From an uncultured Lachnospiraceae bacterium (GTDB taxonomy: Bacteria; Bacillota; Clostridia; Lachnospirales; Anaerotignaceae), in NCBI GenBank assembly GCA_944381395.1, contig CALWKY010000060.1:24921-88920 (forward strand): a DNA stretch of 64,000 bases, in the 5' to 3' direction. How positions within the stretch are numbered: the first letter of the stretch is position 1; every line of letters begins with the position of its first letter. This document shows positions 27,507-34,426 of the stretch, piece by piece. The notes beneath the pieces were generated by a model. That model was not told the origin of the DNA. It did no database searches and saw only the letters and a program-made list of their open reading frames with translations. The position numbers and the translations under genes were made by a program.

Positions 27507-28118
27507 TTAGAATGATACCATCTTTTTCAATGCGGCTTTCAAAATCGCTTCCACATCCATATCTTCCTGCGCCGCCGCCTTTACCGCTTGAGCCGCTTCG
27601 CTGCGGCTGTATCCCAGGGCAGTCATAGCATCAATCGCTTCCCAAATGGCACCGCCTTGCCCACTTTCTGTCTGCGGTGTCCATCCCGCCGGTGCCTGTG
27701 CAAAGACAGCATCTTCACCGCGCAGTTTATCCTTTAATTCTAAAATAATCCGCTGTGCCGTTTTTGCTCCTACGCCAGGCGCTGCCGTAATGGCCTTCAC
27801 ATCCCCGGAAATCACAGCCATCGCCACTTCCTGCGGCGTTAAAACAGAAAGAATCGCTAAGGCGTATTTCGGTCCTACACTGCTTACTCCAATGAGGCGG
27901 TGGAACATTTGCAGTTCCTGGCGGTCTGCAAAACCAAATAATGCCACTCCATCTTCCTTTACCTGTAAGTATGTATATATTTTCACCGTTTCTCCCACTG
28001 ACGGCAGTTTCCCAATGAGGGCAGAAGAAACGCGGATCTCATAACCAATTCCCGCGGCTTCTACCACAACGGCATTTTCCATTACTTCATCCAAAGTACC
28101 CTTTACAAATGAAATCAT
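27507..28118 (-). CDS. ruvA: Holliday junction DNA helicase subunit RuvA
   Basis: A 203-residue protein with the RuvA order: OB-fold N-terminus ([12 protein letters not shown] ... [12 protein letters not shown]), two helix-hairpin-helix motifs ([16 protein letters not shown] and [23 protein letters not shown]), and a flexible linker to the C-terminal RuvB-binding domain ([21 protein letters not shown]). I start at ATG 28118 behind ggaggaga. No ruvC lies upstream; the operon has its own promoter at 28141. Confidence 0.97.
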   Translation of the reverse strand: MISFVKGTLDEVMENAVVVEAAGIGYEIRVSSALIGKLPSVGETVKIYTYLQVKEDGVALFGFADRQELQMFHRLIGVSSVGPKYALAILSVLTPQEVAMAVISGDVKAITAAPGVGAKTAQRIILELKDKLRGEDAVFAQAPAGWTPQTESGQGGAIWEAIDAMTALGYSRSEAAQAVKAAAQEDMDVEAILKAALKKMVSF

Positions 28119-28140
28119 ATTCTCTCCTCCATTCCCATCC

Positions 28141-28169
28141 ATTATACGAAAATCTGAAGGAAAGGACAA
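28141..28169 (-). promoter_or_regulatory. Sigma-A promoter of ruvAB
   Basis: TTGTCC (28164-28169), 17 bases, perfect TATAAT (28141-28146) on the minus strand, 23 bases before the ruvA ATG. Confidence 0.65.
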
Positions 28170-28177
28170 CCAAAACA

Positions 28178-28191
28178 AGAAAATTTGTTCG
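28178..28191 (-). promoter_or_regulatory. Possible LexA box upstream of ruvAB
   Basis: CGAACAAATTTTCT on the minus strand matches 12 of 14 positions of the Gram-positive LexA consensus CGAACRNRYGTTYC. It lies just upstream of the -35. ruvAB is SOS-regulated in several Firmicutes. One critical G is T here, so it may be weak or fortuitous. Confidence 0.35.
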
Positions 28192-28283
28192 CTTTTTTCA
28201 AATCATCCGGATATGATACCGTATCCTTGCGATCAAAGAGGTGTACTATACATAGAAAGCGGGTAGCTTTGGAAAATAAGCTA

Positions 28284-28310
28284 TAAAAAACAGGGAGTTT
28301 TCTCCCTGTT
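28284..28310 (-). terminator. Terminator of a truncated gene
   Basis: On the minus strand, a 9-bp stem (AACAGGGAG with CTCCCTGTT) with a 4-base loop followed by TTTTTTAT. It follows the TipAS-like gene remnant, not an intact gene. Confidence 0.75.
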
Positions 28311-28316
28311 CTTTGC

Positions 28317-28409
28317 TCATGCTTCCGCATCTTGATAAAAGGCTGTGATTGCCTGGGCGAAAAATTCCGCCGCGCCTGCTCCATATTTCTGATCCAAACG
28401 GGATCTTAT
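28317..28409 (-). pseudogene. 3' remnant of a TipAS-like (MerR family) regulator gene
   Basis: The last 30 codons of a gene in one frame. Its peptide contains DQKYGAGAAEFFAQAITAFY, which resembles the C-terminal helix of TipAS antibiotic-recognition domains (KYGxGxAEFxxxAIxxY). An in-frame stop lies immediately upstream and no start codon is present. A normal terminator follows. The rest of the gene is gone, and the restriction-modification island begins just to the right, so I infer the island replaced or disrupted it. The family call rests on a short match. Confidence 0.5.
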
Positions 28410-28483
28410 TCAGTGATGCTATATTTCGCAAAAGAACATTTTACAACCCATTGAAACTTTTCGTAATAGGAACTATATAAATC

Positions 28484-28517
28484 GTATCGATACTTATTGT
28501 ATGTAGATTTATTGTAT
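28484..28517 (+). promoter_or_regulatory. Candidate controller-protein operator
   Basis: A perfect 10-base palindrome GTATCGATAC (28484-28493) abuts two direct repeats of TTATTGTAT (28494-28502 and 28509-28517), 15 bases apart, 37 bases before the controller gene start. Repeats of this kind are the usual binding sites for C-proteins of restriction-modification systems. Confidence 0.5.
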
Positions 28518-28553
28518 TCAAAATTATATCATATATTGTGGAGGTTTGTAAAG

Positions 28554-28781
28554 ATGGATATTGTAAAAGTTTTTGGAACCAATGTGAAGCACTATCGACA
28601 AGCAATGGGATTTTCTCAAGAGGCTTTCGCTGAAAAGTGTGGGCTTCACAGAACATATATCAGTGCAATCGAGTGTTATCGCAGAAGCATATCTCTTGAA
28701 AATATTCAGCGTATAGCCGATGCACTTGAAATCGAAACATATAAACTGTTTTTGGAGGTTTACGATGAGCGAAAAGATTAA
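28554..28781 (+). CDS. XRE-family controller protein (C-protein) of the restriction-modification island
   Basis: A 75-residue protein consisting almost wholly of a Cro/C1 helix-turn-helix (NVKHYRQAMGFSQEAFAEKCGLHRTYISAIECYRRSISLENIQRIADALEI). Size and sequence are those of type II R-M controller proteins, which first activate their own and the nuclease gene and later repress. ATG 28554 follows gtggagg. It overlaps the next gene by 17 bases and heads a three-gene operon ending with the endonuclease. Confidence 0.85.
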   Translation: MDIVKVFGTNVKHYRQAMGFSQEAFAEKCGLHRTYISAIECYRRSISLENIQRIADALEIETYKLFLEVYDERKD

Positions 28782-29067
28782 AGATATTTTGATGGAGCAC
28801 CGTGGCAGAAAAAATGCCATCACAGCTAAACGCATCAGCGATGCTATGGGTTTTCCTATGGAGGACACGCAGTCAGTTAGTAGACAGGCTATCTGGGACA
28901 CTGCAAAAGAGTATGGATTACCATTGATTTCATGTAACAAAGGCTATTTTATTGCCCAAACAGACGAAGAAATGGAAGATTTTAATACCAATTATGAAAA
29001 GCGAATTAGTGGCATAAGAAAAACGCAAAAAATGGCTAATGAAAATTATTTGAGGTGGAAAAAATGA
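28765..29067 (+). CDS. Small winged-helix-like protein in the restriction operon
   Basis: A 100-residue protein starting at ATG 28765 behind tttggagg, overlapping the controller gene by 17 bases and the endonuclease start by four. The first about 70 residues read as a winged helix: NAITAKRISDAMGFPMEDTQSVSRQAIWDTAKEYGLPLISCNKGYFIAQ. The rest is a charged helix (MEDFNTNYEKRISGIRKTQKMANENY). I do not recognise it as a standard R-M component. Position suggests a second regulator or a specificity or assembly helper, but that is inference. Confidence 0.7.
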   Translation: MSEKIKDILMEHRGRKNAITAKRISDAMGFPMEDTQSVSRQAIWDTAKEYGLPLISCNKGYFIAQTDEEMEDFNTNYEKRISGIRKTQKMANENYLRWKK

Positions 29068-29654
29068 AATATGTATTGAAAAACGAAAGTATACAAAACT
29101 ATAATGAAAGCAATTCATTTAGTTTTCCAAAATATACTTCTCAGTTGATCAACTGGGCAAATCAAAATGCACAGGGTACTCGTCCTGTTGTTGTCGGTCA
29201 GATGTCTGAACTGTTTCCAGAGTTCATGGCATCTGGCGAAGAAATCACCATAGAGAATTGGCGTAAATGGTATGTAGAAAGGTACCCCGATGCCTTCGAA
29301 AGGGCAACATACAAGATCTATGCACAGGTGCAGAATCTCCGCAACGCCATTCCGCTTATTGATCGTGAAATGGTAGAGCATTGGGTAGAAGATCTTGTCA
29401 TTGCTAAGACTTTCAATGGGATGTATGTTCAGAAAGCAATTTTAGCTTCTCTTGCAGAACGCAAAGGAACGACTTATCAACTTGCGACACCAGACGAAGA
29501 ATCCATCGGCATTGACGGATATGTTGGTAATGTTCCTTATTCGGTAAAACCTGATACATATAAGACAATGGGACGCTTATCCGAAACGATTGCCGTTAAA
29601 ATGATTTATTATACCAAGACAAAGACCGGATTGATTGTAGAAGTGGAAGAATAA
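29064..29654 (+). CDS. MjaI-family type II restriction endonuclease
   Basis: A 196-residue protein that matches my memory of the MjaI family (known specificity CTAG). It has FPKYTSQLINWANQNAQGTRP near residue 18, then QMSELFPEF, WYVERYPDAFERATYKI, and WVEDLVIAKTFNGMYVQKAIL. DEESIGIDGYVGNVPYSVKPDTYK near residue 150 holds the likely acidic and lysine catalytic residues. It ends 37 bases from the end of the convergent methyltransferase gene. ATG 29064 follows gaggtgg; GTG at 29055 is possible. Confidence 0.82.
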   Translation: MKYVLKNESIQNYNESNSFSFPKYTSQLINWANQNAQGTRPVVVGQMSELFPEFMASGEEITIENWRKWYVERYPDAFERATYKIYAQVQNLRNAIPLIDREMVEHWVEDLVIAKTFNGMYVQKAILASLAERKGTTYQLATPDEESIGIDGYVGNVPYSVKPDTYKTMGRLSETIAVKMIYYTKTKTGLIVEVEE

Positions 29655-29660
29655 GCTTGT

Positions 29661-29692
29661 GGGCGGAGTAAAGAACCTCCGCCCGTTTTTTT
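29661..29692. terminator. Terminator between endonuclease and methyltransferase genes
   Basis: Stem GGGCGGAG with CTCCGCCC, followed by TTTTTTT on the plus strand. Confidence 0.85.
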
Positions 29693-30965
29693 ACTTTGGA
29701 ATCGAATTCAAGAATTTCTTTTGGCAGGTATAGTCGAAAGATGTATCAACATAAACATACCCTGTCCGAACCAAATGGTTATTTACAAAGGTTTTGTTGT
29801 CAAGATATACATAGCATAAGAGATTATTTTCAATGTCGTATTTAACTGTATCGTACTTCAAAAAAACTTTTCGATTTTGAAATTTTGCTTGTAAGTAACT
29901 AATTGCTTGTTCTTGGTATAATGGATTTATCTTGATTCCCAGTAAACGAACAGTAAGACCGTTGCTAAGTTCAATTTTATCAGGAGCAATTACTTTTTTC
30001 ACTCTAAACAGATCTTCACGCTTTGCTTCTGATTGATCAATCTTTGAACCAAATTGAAGCTTCTTTATGTCTACCTTTTTGTCCATACGATGCGGATCAT
30101 GGAAAATGTACGGGAGTTGATCGAAAGAAGAAACATTTCCAATCTCATCTTCTGTGAAGATAACCTTGGCATCATCATCTAATCTAATTTGGTCTACGCC
30201 TAACTTTTCACGAATAATGGGTTCAAAATCTTTATTGATTTCATAGCCGATAGAATTTCTTCCAAGGTTCTTTGCTGCAAGTGATGTTGTTCCACTACCT
30301 GCAAACGGATCGAATACAGTTTCTCCTACAAAGGAGAACATCTTAATCAGTCTCTTGGGCAGTTCTTCTGGGAACATAGCTATATGCCCCATCTGCTTGA
30401 TACCATTGAAATTCCAATGAGAAGAAAAATACTGTCCCCACTCCTCTTTTGTCATAGCAGACTGTTCTTTTTGCTGTCGAGTGGGCTTGGGGGCATTGCC
30501 CAATTTTTTGAACAGCAGAATAAACTCATAATCCATTTTAAGAATACCATTGCGAGGATAAGGGAAACTTCCCATAATAGCTCCACCGCCTGATGTATTC
30601 ATTGTGGTTGCCTTCTGCCAAATGATAGCTCCCATATAGTCCATGCCAAGAGATTCGCAAAAACGAATTATCTCTGTTCTGATCGGAATAACTTTGTATC
30701 TGCCATAATATACGGAACGAGCAAATTGATCTCCGATGTTGATGCACAATCTACAACCGTCAGAAAGAACTCGATTACACTCTTTCCAGACTAAATTCAA
30801 ATTGTTTATATATTCTTCGTAGCTATCGTTAAAGCCAATTTGATCTTTTGCACCATAATCTTTTAACTGCCAATATGGGGGCGAGGTTATGATTAGTTGT
30901 ACTGATTTATCCTTAATTTGATTGAGCGAACGACTATCGCCAAATATGATTTTATGCTCAGTCAT
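29691..30965 (-). CDS. N4-cytosine DNA methyltransferase with C-terminal SNase-like domain
   Basis: A 424-residue protein. The methyltransferase part (residues 1-265) has TSPPYWQLKDYG near residue 28 (motif IV, N4-C type) and FDPFAGSGTTSLAAKNLGRNSIGYE near 240 (motif I). Motif order IV then I marks the beta class. The C-terminal about 100 residues (KVIAPDKIELSNGLTVRLLGI ... FLKYDTVKYDIENNLLCYVYL ... VNNHLVRTGYVYVD) follow the staphylococcal nuclease OB fold. The catalytic Asp-Thr-Glu and second Arg positions are not conserved. It should protect CTAG sites. Its 18-base spacing to the HTH gene indicates an operon. Confidence 0.88.
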   Translation of the reverse strand: MTEHKIIFGDSRSLNQIKDKSVQLIITSPPYWQLKDYGAKDQIGFNDSYEEYINNLNLVWKECNRVLSDGCRLCINIGDQFARSVYYGRYKVIPIRTEIIRFCESLGMDYMGAIIWQKATTMNTSGGGAIMGSFPYPRNGILKMDYEFILLFKKLGNAPKPTRQQKEQSAMTKEEWGQYFSSHWNFNGIKQMGHIAMFPEELPKRLIKMFSFVGETVFDPFAGSGTTSLAAKNLGRNSIGYEINKDFEPIIREKLGVDQIRLDDDAKVIFTEDEIGNVSSFDQLPYIFHDPHRMDKKVDIKKLQFGSKIDQSEAKREDLFRVKKVIAPDKIELSNGLTVRLLGIKINPLYQEQAISYLQAKFQNRKVFLKYDTVKYDIENNLLCYVYLDNKTFVNNHLVRTGYVYVDTSFDYTCQKKFLNSIPK

Positions 30966-30983
30966 ATCAAAGTCCTTTCCTGC

Positions 30984-31196
30984 TTACTTAACGAGTTCGC
31001 CATTACCCAGAACAAAGTATTGTTCGTATGTAACATCCAATGCCTTTGCAATTTGATTAAGCTCGTCCTGAGTTATTGTATTTCGTTTGAGTTTGGCGTT
31101 AAAATTCTGTGGTGTTTGGTTAATCCTACACGCAAGCTCTGATAAACTCACACCTGTTCTTACGCACAAAACACGAATCTGTTCCGAAGTAGTCAT
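30984..31196 (-). CDS. XRE-family regulator upstream of the methyltransferase
   Basis: A 70-residue Cro/C1 helix-turn-helix protein (TTSEQIRVLCVRTGVSLSELACRINQTPQNFNAKLKRNTITQDELNQIAKALDVTYEQYFVLGNGE). ATG 31196 has aggtgg upstream; a GTG 12 bases earlier would overlap that site. It precedes the methyltransferase in the same operon, 18 bases away. It may tune methyltransferase expression independently of the C-protein on the other strand. Confidence 0.8.
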   Translation of the reverse strand: MTTSEQIRVLCVRTGVSLSELACRINQTPQNFNAKLKRNTITQDELNQIAKALDVTYEQYFVLGNGELVK

Positions 31197-31582
31197 ATGC
31201 GTCTCCACCTATAAATTATTTAACTGGTATTATACATTACTTGATTTATAATATCAACTAAATAGTAGATTTTTATACAGGACATTAAATAACATTCCAA
31301 AAACGTCCTTAATCAGGCAGTCTAATGTATTTGTCTATCTCAAGTATAGGCAAATGCACTGCTAACTACTTAGGTTACTGCTCCACAAAATCATTTCACC
31401 GATATGTCTTTCTTACAAATGGCGTTCCTTATATTTATAATGCGTAGTCGATCCGTGTAGATGCCGTACACAAGGTTTTTTCACTTGGAATTTTCTCTTT
31501 TATGAATCTATAAATCTATCGTGGTTACTTTCACGAATATATCACAGGGCAAAAAATAAGCAAAATTAAACCCTTAAATGCA
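31197..31582. other. Gene-free stretch right of the restriction-modification island
   Basis: About 390 bases, A+T-rich, with many stops in all frames. It contains the promoter region of the HTH-methyltransferase operon (near 31200-31260). The rest looks like decayed coding sequence I cannot assign; a 28-codon minus-strand stretch near 31400-31485 vaguely recalls a BrnT toxin end. It may mark the right edge of the island. Confidence 0.4.
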
Positions 31583-31622
31583 CAAAAACAGGCGGCATCC
31601 AAGCAGAGTTGAATGTCGCCTA
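31583..31622 (-). terminator. Probable terminator of the HTH-membrane regulator gene
   Basis: On the minus strand, stem AGGCGACAT with ATGCCGCCT (one G-T pair) followed by GTTTTTG, about 95 bases after the stop of the upstream gene. Confidence 0.6.
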
Positions 31623-31717
31623 TTTTGCTGTCCAATCCTGTTTGACAGATGCCTATTTCGCAATTTTTTCAAATTACTGTCTTATCGGTACACGGGTAAA
31701 CTTCCGCTTTTTTCTTT

Positions 31718-32356
31718 CTATTCTTTTGGGGAACACCGTTTTTCTAAAAATAAACAAATGTACACCGCCGCAGCTATATACACTATGAGCGTGACACATT
31801 CAAACACAATGGCAGCATACGGGCGGGGATAGAATGTCATCATCCAATCCATCAAAAAACGGATCGGAAAATACAGACCTAACCATGCAGTCACCTGATA
31901 CAGCCGCTTGCGGAAGTCCGCTGCGTCACTGTGAACAGTTCCCTTTTTCTGCTGCTTTTGATATCCATATTCAAATCCAACAATCATAGCAAGAAAGAGC
32001 AAGGAACTCAGTCCGCCAAAGAACGCGCTTTGTAAAACGAATACCGTTAAAAACTGGATCAAAAATGCCATTGCTTCTAAAGCCAGCAGAGAAACAAAAA
32101 TCAGTTTATTTTGATCTTTTTTCACTTCTTGCACTTTCGGCAAATCCTGATCGCTAAGATAGTCCTCATGTAATAAGTAATCGGCACTGACTCCAAAAAG
32201 ATCACTCAGCTGTAAAAGATTGGACGCGTCCGGCATGGCGGAGCCCATCTCCCAACGGGAAATGGTCTGGCGGGATACGCAAAGTTTTTCCGCCAAATCT
32301 TCTTGGGATAGACCATAGCGTTTTCTCTGTTCTAATATTTTTTCAGACAGCTTCAT
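31718..32356 (-). CDS. XRE-family regulator with C-terminal membrane domain
   Basis: A 212-residue protein. Residues 5-60 are a Cro/C1 HTH (KILEQRKRYGLSQEDLAEKLCVSRQTISRWEMGSAMPDASNLLQLSDLFGVSADYLL). A linker leads to about four hydrophobic helices (residues 83-108, 112-128, 155-170 and 180-203). Such HTH-membrane proteins are common in Firmicutes and often regulate neighbouring transport or stress genes, but their ligands are mostly unknown. The start is preceded by aaaggagga. No operon partner. Confidence 0.85.
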   Translation of the reverse strand: MKLSEKILEQRKRYGLSQEDLAEKLCVSRQTISRWEMGSAMPDASNLLQLSDLFGVSADYLLHEDYLSDQDLPKVQEVKKDQNKLIFVSLLALEAMAFLIQFLTVFVLQSAFFGGLSSLLFLAMIVGFEYGYQKQQKKGTVHSDAADFRKRLYQVTAWLGLYFPIRFLMDWMMTFYPRPYAAIVFECVTLIVYIAAAVYICLFLEKRCSPKE

Positions 32357-32617
32357 AAGATATCCTCCTTTCCAATTGTTTTTCTGGATTCATCATAACA
32401 AAAGGGGATGTTTTGTGCCACCACATTTTTGTTGCAATCCCGCAACATGATGTTACATGGCAGCAGCCATGTTGTAAAAAGGCTGTTTCCTCCTGTATTT
32501 TTCATTCTGAAAATCTAATTGCCAAATTATTTTGCTTACGTTCCGTTACTGCTTACAAAATTCATTTTCCTATTGGGGATGGAAAAAAACCATATCCTTT
32601 CCAGCGCTTCAGAAAAC
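32357..32617. other. Gene-free stretch before repeat copy B
   Basis: Leader and promoter area of the HTH-membrane regulator on the minus strand. Includes an inverted pair of CATG-containing segments around 32440-32475 (aacatgatgtt ... catggcagcagccatg). No coding potential recognised. Confidence 0.4.
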
Positions 32618-32768
32618 AAAAATATCTGAAATCCTTATTAGCAGTAAGGATCTCAGATATTTCTTCCTTCGCTGTATGATTACTAAAGACAATTTTCACA
32701 AATTCCTTAAAAATCAAAGAAAAATAATATTTTCTTAAGGGAAAATTGCTTTCCCATAGCGTTTTTAA
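32618..32768 (+). repeat. Intergenic two-hairpin repeat, copy B
   Basis: First hairpin ATATCTGAAATCCTTA...TAAGGATCTCAGATAT (32621-32661). Next comes a CGCTGTATG segment that can pair with CATAGCG at the far end, then inner arms CAATTTT...CCTTAA and TTAAGGGAAAATTGC. It ends with GTTTTT. Base changes relative to copy A are often matched on both sides of the stems. Confidence 0.68.
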
Positions 32769-32812
32769 AACATTTTGCAAAAAAGTTCCACTAATAAAAA
32801 TGAAAAACAGTA

Positions 32813-34180
32813 TTATCCATTTTCCCCATCTGGTCGGTCTGCCCGCGGCAAAACTTGGAAGAAACGGACCGCGCAGTATGCAGAAGGGATGCAAGACAAC
32901 ACATATGCCAAAGGCTGTGCTTCCTGGATTCCGCTCATGCCGCGAAGATTGGAAAGAATCCATAACGCAGGTATGAAAAACAGACCGCTTCTGGTTGCCG
33001 AAAGAATGGTTGCCCATAATTTTTGCCCCGTACTTTGCATCAGCATTTCCGTTACCATGCAGAAGGGTAAGAACAACAACGCTATACATTGCAGCTGTAA
33101 CGCTCTGGTACCCAGCTCAATTACCGTTAAGTCATCTCTAAACAGGCGAATCAAATGTCCTGATGCGATCATAACGCCAATAGACAAAACCGCAAGCAGA
33201 ACTTCAGAGAGGAAAAACGTATAACGATACGCTTTTCTAACACGGCTGTATTTGCCTGCGCCAAAATTGAACCCGCTTACCGGCTGGAAGCCCTGTCCTA
33301 CACCAAGGGCAATGGAGAAAATGAACATGGCAATTCTGCTGACAATACTCATCGCCGCAACAGCCGCATCTCCATACGCAGCAGACAAACTATTGAGCAA
33401 AACCGTAGTAAAGCTGGTCAAACCATTGCGCAACAAGCTGGGAAAGCCGCTGGAAACCAAGTTAAACCATTTCCAACTGCTTTTGGAAATGCACTTCCAA
33501 GAGATTCTGCTCTGTGTTTTTCCCCGTAAAAACATCCAAAGCAGGATGCAAAAGCCTACTACTTGGCTAAGAGCGGTAGAAAGACCCGCACCGGCAATCC
33601 CCATATCAAATACAAACATAAAAATAGGGTCACCGATAATGTTCAACAGCGCGCCTGCCAACAGACCAATCATGCCTAAAGCCGCTTTCCCCTCATAGCG
33701 CAGTAAGTTATTCATGGTAAAACTGGTTGTCACAAAAGGTGCAGCCAACAGGATATATGTAATATATGTTTTTGCATAAGGCACAATGGTTTCTGTGCTT
33801 CCCAGTGCTATAACCAAATCATCCAGACGCCAAAAACAAATGATTTCTACTATAATACTGGTAAATAATGCGCCAAAAAAACCGCTGGAAGCAATTTCCG
33901 TTGCCTGCTCTACATCCTGCCTGCCTAAATGTCTGGATAGAATACTGCCGGAGCCCTGCCCAAACATAAAGCCGACTGCCTGCAAAATAGACATAAAGCC
34001 AAATACGACACCAACCGCGCCGCTGGCGCTATTGCCCAGCTGTCCTACAAATGCCGTATCCGCCATGTTATAAATGTTTGTAACCAGTACACTTAAAATA
34101 GTGGGAATGGATAAAGAAACGATTAAATTTGATACGGGCGTCTGTGTCATAATTTCGTATTGTGTTCGTTCTTGTTTCAA
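32813..34180 (-). CDS. MATE family multidrug efflux transporter
   Basis: About 455 residues with 12 predicted transmembrane helices. The N-terminus QYEIMTQTPVSNLIVSLSIPTILSVLVTNIYNMADTAFVGQLG is typical of the DinF/NorM-like MATE proteins that exchange Na+ or H+ for drugs or metabolites. I start at TTG 34178-34180 (LKQERTQYEIM) because agaagg is nine bases upstream and relatives begin there. The frame is open to 34273 without a ribosome binding site. The last residues run into the A+T-rich region left of it, with repeat B between this gene and the HTH regulator. Confidence 0.88.
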   Translation of the reverse strand: MKQERTQYEIMTQTPVSNLIVSLSIPTILSVLVTNIYNMADTAFVGQLGNSASGAVGVVFGFMSILQAVGFMFGQGSGSILSRHLGRQDVEQATEIASSGFFGALFTSIIVEIICFWRLDDLVIALGSTETIVPYAKTYITYILLAAPFVTTSFTMNNLLRYEGKAALGMIGLLAGALLNIIGDPIFMFVFDMGIAGAGLSTALSQVVGFCILLWMFLRGKTQSRISWKCISKSSWKWFNLVSSGFPSLLRNGLTSFTTVLLNSLSAAYGDAAVAAMSIVSRIAMFIFSIALGVGQGFQPVSGFNFGAGKYSRVRKAYRYTFFLSEVLLAVLSIGVMIASGHLIRLFRDDLTVIELGTRALQLQCIALLFLPFCMVTEMLMQSTGQKLWATILSATRSGLFFIPALWILSNLRGMSGIQEAQPLAYVLSCIPSAYCAVRFFQVLPRADRPDGENG

Positions 34181-34363
34181 AATCGCACGCCTTCTTTCTG
34201 CACCCACACATCTTTTTCCAAAAAACCAGGTTTTTTTTGCATTGCCGCCGTAAAAATCATTTGCCGGGTTCAAGAAAAAAATCTGTCCTATCTCCTTATA
34301 TCATTTTTACGATTTTATTATTTTTATTTTACCATATTTTTGCTTTTTGGGGTAATATTTCCG

Positions 34364-34404
34364 GCAAAAAAAGACAGAAAGAGCCTTTTCTCTCTTTCTG
34401 TCTT
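34364..34404 (-). terminator. Terminator of rnr
   Basis: On the minus strand, a 13-bp stem (AAGACAGAAAGAG with CTCTTTCTGTCTT) followed by TTTTTTT, just past the rnr stop. Confidence 0.85.
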
Positions 34405-34426
34405 TCTTCTGTGTCTTCAAAATGAA

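Noticed and set aside
28142..28431. Two minus-strand open frames of 61-80 codons between ruvA and the restriction island
   Set aside because: They overlap the ruvA promoter, terminator and TipAS remnant in other frames and have no family match; the short third frame is the one with recognisable sequence.
31400..31485. Minus-strand 28-codon stretch resembling the end of a BrnT toxin
   Set aside because: Too short, preceded by a stop, no start codon, and the match is only to a loose RIIxxRxA pattern.
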